From: an uncultured Collinsella sp.
Lineage (GTDB): Bacteria; Actinomycetota; Coriobacteriia; Coriobacteriales; Coriobacteriaceae
DNA length: 18,098 bases
Direction: 5' to 3'
Assembly (NCBI GenBank): GCA_902478545.1
Contig: CABSLA010000015.1
Span: 1-18,098 of the forward strand
Shown here: positions 15,010 to 18,098 of the stretch, one piece after another
Position numbering within the stretch: the stretch's first letter is position 1
Layout of the letters: each line of letters begins with the position of its first letter
Made by a program: the position numbers and the translations under genes
Notes under the pieces: generated by a model
What the model saw: only the letters and a program-made list of their open reading frames with translations
What the model was told of the DNA's origin: nothing
Database searches by the model: none

Positions 15010-15010
15010 G
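13769..15010 (+). CDS. arcA: Arginine deiminase, copy 1
   Basis: A 413-residue arginine deiminase that hydrolyses L-arginine to citrulline and ammonia, the first step of the ATP-yielding arginine deiminase pathway; it is cytoplasmic. Active-site residues are in place: Asp166 in FTRDPF, Glu219 in HTEGGD, His275 and Asp277 in HLDTVF, and the nucleophile Cys403 in PRCMSMPFW. The N-terminal SEIGKLRKVCLHRPG is standard. Codon choice is almost exclusively C/G-ending, more extreme than its neighbours, as expected for a very highly expressed gene. The start follows AGGAGG. No arcB, arcC or arcD lies in the window. The sequence is repeated at 16858. Confidence 0.97.
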   Translation: MTKGLHVPSEIGKLRKVCLHRPGDELLNLPPDELERLLFDDVPFLEVAQQEHDTFAQILRDQGVEVLYLENLVAEVFDQVPGARAEFTDQYIAEAGIRGQHMPQIVREKLDSIEDNLEFVKKTMAGMTKSEIDMPLTASTTLDSLVNSESESDLIIDPMPNLYFTRDPFAVIGEGVNLNRMYSVTRNRETLYGKYIFKYHPDYKDVSLYFRRDCQFHTEGGDVLNINEKTLAVGISQRTQAAAIDVMAQNIFWNSDSKVERILAFDIPVSRAFMHLDTVFTQIDVDKFTIHPAIMGTLRVYELTAGKNPGDVNIRLIEDTLEHVLEDATGVDQVKLIPCGGGDPIAASREQWNDGSNTLCVEPGKICVYARNTVTNDVLYKEGLDLLVVPSAELSRGRGGPRCMSMPFWREDL

Positions 15011-15044
15011 GGTCTTCAAGGACCCGTACAGGTCTTGATACATA

Positions 15045-15110
15045 CATCTAGCTGCCATTAGATGTCTCCCATTGGGGCGGTGCGGGTTTTCGCACCGCCC
15101 CAATCTTGTA
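15045..15110 (+). terminator. Terminator of arcA1 with a preceding small hairpin
   Basis: A perfect 14-bp stem, ATTGGGGCGGTGCG (15071-15084) with CGCACCGCCCCAAT (15091-15104) around GGTTTT, is followed by CTTGTAT. A smaller hairpin, CATCTA/TAGATG (15045-15050, 15059-15064), precedes it. It should isolate arcA1 from the aminotransferase, apart from read-through. Confidence 0.8.
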
Positions 15111-15159
15111 TGAGGAACGTTAACACGATTGGATGACTGCTTTTGTAAGGAGCTTGGCC

Positions 15160-16284
15160 ATGGACATCAAGACGATTGGCGCTGAGGAATGGCTCAACGT
15201 TTGGGAGAAGAGCGCCACGTGGGACATCGCCCAGTCGACGATCTCGTCGCTCACCATGGGCGAGCTACGTGCGCTTGACGAGCAGGACGGTGCCACGTTC
15301 TACGAGCGCCTGGACCGCGAGAAGATGAACTACGGCTGGATCGAGGGTTCGCCGGAGTTTAAGGCCGAGGTCGCCAAGCTCTATCGTCGGGAGGTCAATC
15401 CCGATCACATTCTGCAGACCAATGGCTGCACGGGCGCTAACCTCAACGCCATCATGGCTGTGGTCGAGCCCGGCGACCATGTTATCGCCGAGTGGCCCAC
15501 CTACGCGCCGCTCTACGAGATTCCGCGCACGCTGGGCGCCGAGGTCGAGTATTGGGAGCTTCGCGAGGAACTCGGCTGGAAGCCCGATATCGAGGAACTC
15601 AAGCGCTTGGTGCGTCCCAACACCAAGCTTATCTGCATAAACAACGCATCTAACCCCATCGGTACGGTGCTCGATGCCGATATGCTCGGCCAGATTGCCG
15701 AGATCGCCCGCTCGGTGGGCGCCTACGTGCTGTGCGACGAGGTATATCTGCCGCTCGAAAACACTGAGTCCTTTATGTCGATGGTCGACGTGTACGAGAG
15801 GGCCATTGTCACCAACTCGTTGTCGAAGACCTATTCGACACCTGCGGCCCGCGTGGGCTGGGTCCTGGCCGACAAAGAGGTGTCCAACCGCATCCGTACC
15901 TATCGCGATTACACCATGATCTGCGGCGGCGTGTTCAACGATGCTCTGGCGACCTATGTGCTTGAGCACAAGGATAAGATTCTCGAGCGCAATCGCAAGA
16001 TCGTGTTTGGCAACCGCGATATCGCGCAGGCTTGGATCGATACGCAGCATCGCGTTTCCTGGACGGCCCCGCAGGGCGTGTCCACCTCGTTTATCCAGCT
16101 GGATATTCCCGAGGATGACGAGGAGTTCTGCAGGCGCCTGCTGTCCGAGAGGGGAGTGCTGCTGGTCCCCGGTAGCCGTTTTGAGCTTCCCTGCGGCGCA
16201 CGCCTGGGCTACTGCGCGAGCGAGGACGTTCTGCGCGAGGGCCTGAGGCTTTTGGGCGAGGCACTGGCGGAGTTCGATCGCTAG
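15160..16284 (+). CDS. Class I/II PLP-dependent aminotransferase
   Basis: A 374-residue fold-type I aminotransferase. NNASNPIG (161-168) supplies the cofactor-binding Asn165. Asp193 and Tyr196 are in CDEVY, the Schiff-base Lys223 is in SLSKTYSTPAARVGW, and the substrate-carboxylate Arg348 is in GARLGY. I start at ATG 15160 because AAGGAG (15147-15152) lies 7 nt upstream; an in-frame ATG at 15133 would put that ribosome site inside the gene. It resembles aspartate/aromatic aminotransferase-like and capreomycidine-synthase-like proteins, but the substrate cannot be assigned. Lying between two arginine deiminase genes, it may act on an arginine-related amino acid, though that is only context. 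It sits 55 nt after the arcA1 terminator stem. Confidence 0.88.
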   Translation: MDIKTIGAEEWLNVWEKSATWDIAQSTISSLTMGELRALDEQDGATFYERLDREKMNYGWIEGSPEFKAEVAKLYRREVNPDHILQTNGCTGANLNAIMAVVEPGDHVIAEWPTYAPLYEIPRTLGAEVEYWELREELGWKPDIEELKRLVRPNTKLICINNASNPIGTVLDADMLGQIAEIARSVGAYVLCDEVYLPLENTESFMSMVDVYERAIVTNSLSKTYSTPAARVGWVLADKEVSNRIRTYRDYTMICGGVFNDALATYVLEHKDKILERNRKIVFGNRDIAQAWIDTQHRVSWTAPQGVSTSFIQLDIPEDDEEFCRRLLSERGVLLVPGSRFELPCGARLGYCASEDVLREGLRLLGEALAEFDR

Positions 16285-16295
16285 GATTCCGATGG

Positions 16296-16374
16296 TCTTC
16301 GGGGGCCTTATCCAAATTAGCCGAAGATAATCGAAAACGGACCCGTTTCCCTAGGGGAAGCGGGTCCGTTTTTC
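16296..16374 (+). terminator. Tandem hairpins ending the aminotransferase transcript
   Basis: TCTTCGG (16296-16302) pairs with CCGAAGA (16321-16327). It is followed by a strong terminator, AAAACGGACCCG (16334-16345) with CGGGTCCGTTTT (16361-16372), which ends in a five-T run (16369-16373). Confidence 0.85.
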
Positions 16375-16709
16375 TATACCGAGAAGTCAAGTTGTTACAA
16401 ATGGGGCCGTAAAGCGAGGCGGTATCCGCTGGGCCTTATACTGAGTTTCCGGTGAACGGTATCAAGCGTCTGGTAAACGGTAATTTATTTATCAGAAATG
16501 AATAGGACAAACTTTTTTCTGAATAAAAATGAAAATGGTTGAGACGCGGTGTGAACCGCTAATTCTATTCATAGCTTTATTGGAAATATGCAATTTGAGG
16601 ATGGTTTAACAAAGTTTAGTTCCATTTGATTTTAGGATTAAAACGCGTTTAAGCACGTAAATACGCTTTATTAAGATGAAGTGTGCCATGCGTGAAGTAT
16701 ATGTGTATG
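16375..16709. promoter_or_regulatory. AT-rich gap upstream of arcA2 with distal operator-like and ARG-box-like sites
   Basis: No gene is visible. TGAACGGT (16453-16460) and TAAACGGT (16474-16481) are 21 bp apart; each is flanked by matching GGT and TA, giving near-direct repeats that are reverse complements of the proximal CCGTTC element. TCTGAATAAAAATGAAAA (16518-16535) matches 14 of 18 positions of the Bacillus ARG-box consensus as I recall it. Like its counterpart upstream of arcA1, it lies about 340-360 bp before the ATG. Confidence 0.45.
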
Positions 16710-16775
16710 CCGTTCACCCCCTATAAAAAACCGTTCGGGGGCAAGGTGGAAGTATGAGCTGATTTTGGATATAAA
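16710..16775 (+). promoter_or_regulatory. arcA2 promoter with paired CCGTTC repeats
   Basis: CCGTTC occurs at 16710-16715 and 16731-16736, exactly 21 bp apart, and the second copy runs into GGGGGCAAGGTGGAA. TATAAA at 16770-16775 is 39 bp from the start of the second repeat and 88 bp before the ATG. All three distances equal those at arcA1, although the sequence between has changed at many positions and contains small gaps. Confidence 0.65.
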
Positions 16776-16792
16776 TATGTCGTCAGCAATAA

Positions 16793-16855
16793 CGCCTCAC
16801 ACGGAGGGGCGCTAACGAATCGGCCCTGACAAGGGCCCGAAAGAAAGGTAGGAGG
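16793..16855 (+). promoter_or_regulatory. Structured arcA2 leader
   Basis: Stem-loop 1 is CGCCTC (16793-16798) with GGGGCG (16806-16811). Stem-loop 2 is TCGGCCCT (16820-16827) with AGGGCCCGA (16832-16840). Compared with arcA1, the left arm of loop 1 and the tip of loop 2 have changed, but pairing is kept. The last 24 nt before the ATG are identical to arcA1. Confidence 0.45.
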
Positions 16856-18098
16856 CCATGACGAAAGGTCTGCACGTGCCTTCCGAGATCGGCAAGCTCA
16901 GGAAGGTCTGCCTGCACCGTCCCGGCGACGAGCTCCTCAACCTGCCGCCCGACGAGCTCGAGCGACTCCTGTTCGACGACGTCCCGTTCCTGGAGGTCGC
17001 GCAGCAGGAGCACGACACCTTCGCCCAGATCCTGAGGGACCAGGGCGTGGAGGTCCTCTATCTCGAGAACCTCGTCGCCGAGGTGTTCGACCAGGTCCCC
17101 GGCGCCCGCGCCGAGTTCACCGACCAGTACATCGCCGAGGCCGGCATCCGCGGCCAGCACATGCCGCAGATCGTCCGCGAGAAGCTGGACTCCATCGAGG
17201 ACAACCTCGAGTTCGTCAAGAAGACCATGGCCGGCATGACCAAGTCCGAGATCGACATGCCCCTCACGGCGTCCACGACCCTCGACTCCCTGGTCAACTC
17301 CGAGTCCGAGTCCGACCTGATCATCGACCCGATGCCCAACCTCTACTTCACCCGCGACCCGTTCGCGGTCATCGGCGAGGGCGTCAACCTCAACCGCATG
17401 TACTCGGTCACCCGCAACCGCGAGACCCTGTACGGCAAGTACATCTTCAAGTACCACCCCGACTACAAGGACGTCTCGCTGTACTTCCGCCGCGACTGCC
17501 AGTTCCACACCGAGGGCGGCGACGTGCTGAACATCAACGAGAAGACCCTCGCCGTCGGCATCTCCCAGCGCACCCAGGCCGCCGCGATCGACGTCATGGC
17601 CCAGAACATCTTCTGGAACTCCGACTCCAAGGTCGAGCGCATCCTGGCCTTCGACATCCCGGTCTCGCGCGCCTTCATGCACCTCGACACGGTCTTCACC
17701 CAGATCGACGTCGATAAGTTCACGATCCACCCCGCCATCATGGGCACCCTGCGCGTCTACGAGCTGACCGCCGGCAAGAACCCGGGCGACGTGAACATCC
17801 GCCTGATCGAGGACACCCTCGAGCACGTCCTGGAGGACGCCACCGGCGTCGACCAGGTCAAGCTGATCCCCTGCGGCGGCGGCGACCCGATCGCGGCCTC
17901 CCGCGAGCAGTGGAACGACGGCTCCAACACCCTGTGCGTCGAGCCCGGCAAGATCTGCGTCTACGCCCGCAACACCGTCACCAACGACGTGCTGTACAAG
18001 GAGGGCCTGGACCTTCTCGTCGTGCCCTCCGCCGAGCTCTCCCGCGGCCGCGGCGGCCCGCGCTGCATGAGCATGCCCTTCTGGCGCGAGGACCTCTA
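16834..18098 (+). repeat. Long direct repeat, right copy (arcA2)
   Basis: The counterpart of 13745-15009, in the same orientation. With 3089 bp between copies, recombination could delete the aminotransferase together with one arcA, or convert one copy to the other. Confidence 0.9.
16858..18098 (+). CDS. arcA: Arginine deiminase, copy 2 (last stop-codon base outside the window)
   Basis: All 413 codons are present and I found no difference from copy 1, so the active-site residues (Asp166, Glu219, His275, Asp277, Cys403) are the same. The window ends at TA of the TAG stop. A second, sequence-identical enzyme behind a diverged promoter suggests dosage or differential regulation, kept uniform by gene conversion or recent duplication. 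What follows the gene cannot be seen; arcB or arcC might be there. Confidence 0.95.
   Translation, partial: MTKGLHVPSEIGKLRKVCLHRPGDELLNLPPDELERLLFDDVPFLEVAQQEHDTFAQILRDQGVEVLYLENLVAEVFDQVPGARAEFTDQYIAEAGIRGQHMPQIVREKLDSIEDNLEFVKKTMAGMTKSEIDMPLTASTTLDSLVNSESESDLIIDPMPNLYFTRDPFAVIGEGVNLNRMYSVTRNRETLYGKYIFKYHPDYKDVSLYFRRDCQFHTEGGDVLNINEKTLAVGISQRTQAAAIDVMAQNIFWNSDSKVERILAFDIPVSRAFMHLDTVFTQIDVDKFTIHPAIMGTLRVYELTAGKNPGDVNIRLIEDTLEHVLEDATGVDQVKLIPCGGGDPIAASREQWNDGSNTLCVEPGKICVYARNTVTNDVLYKEGLDLLVVPSAELSRGRGGPRCMSMPFWREDL

Noticed and set aside
13625..15103. A very long open frame antisense to arcA1 (and likewise to arcA2)
   Set aside because: It lacks any family resemblance or ribosome site. Open antisense frames are expected when codons are almost all C/G-ending.
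15133..15159. An earlier in-frame ATG for the aminotransferase at 15133
   Set aside because: The good AAGGAG site at 15147-15152 would fall inside the gene, and it is correctly spaced for ATG 15160.
13745..18098. The second arcA as an assembly error
   Set aside because: Upstream sequences differ clearly while keeping promoter spacing, and a unique gene lies between the copies. Long reads would still be needed for proof.
1..18098. CRISPR array, tRNA or rRNA genes, known riboswitch, phage or transposase genes
   Set aside because: I scanned the gaps by eye and found no repeat-spacer pattern, no cloverleaf or rRNA motif, and no mobile-element protein. A covariance-model search would be decisive for small RNAs.

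Overview
The window looks like chromosomal DNA of a high-GC anaerobic gut actinobacterium. The gene set (two acetate kinases, phosphotransacetylase, arginine deiminase, a galactofuranose cassette), the strong G/C-ending codon preference and the AT-rich promoter gaps best fit a Coriobacteriia member such as Collinsella. That placement is inference from gene content and style; no rRNA is present to prove it. I saw no tRNA, rRNA, CRISPR array, transposase or phage gene.

Layout. (1) 1-4092, acetate module: two tandem acetate kinase paralogues on the + strand, ackA1 (154-1332) and ackA2 (1497-2675), converge on phosphotransacetylase pta (4092-3112, -). Together they turn acetyl-CoA into acetate with a gain of ATP. 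AckA1 differs from the family at three conserved active-site-region positions; AckA2 is canonical. (2) 4093-6926, a divergent promoter gap, then UDP-galactopyranose mutase (glf) overlapping a family-2 glycosyltransferase by 8 nt, a likely galactofuranose-glycan pair. It is followed by a 376-bp convergent gap built almost entirely from inverted repeats. (3) 6927-13217, all on the - strand: ppk1 with an unusual C-terminal tail, an RumA-type RNA uracil methyltransferase, DJ-1/PfpI and maf (4-nt ATGA overlap), and a P1-family (NylC/DmpA-like) peptidase. (4) 13218-18098, arginine module: arcA1, a class I/II PLP aminotransferase, and arcA2, whose last stop-codon base lies just outside the window.

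The most unusual content is non-coding. The two arcA genes are identical as far as I can read, over about 1265 bp starting 24 nt before the ATG. Their upstream regions have diverged but keep a rigid promoter geometry: two CCGTTC direct repeats exactly 21 bp apart, a TATAA(C/A) box exactly 39 bp after the second repeat, and exactly 88 bp from that box to the ATG. Farther upstream lie reversed copies of the same motif and ARG-box-like sequences; between the TATAA box and the ATG are two stem-loops whose pairing is kept despite sequence change. This looks like a dedicated regulon site with homogenised coding copies. Second, three giant quasi-palindromes (2966-3096, 6530-6738, 6786-6914) follow the stops of pta, the glycosyltransferase and the P1 peptidase. 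Each is a terminator-like hairpin nested inside long inverted arms. The middle one reaches into the glycosyltransferase coding end and, on the other side, holds what reads as the 3' remnant of a second, inverted glycosyltransferase gene.

Functionally, acetate kinase and the arginine deiminase route yield ATP by substrate-level phosphorylation, and PPK1 stores phosphoryl groups as polyphosphate. The window is therefore rich in phosphoryl-energy genes, although nothing shows that they are co-regulated.
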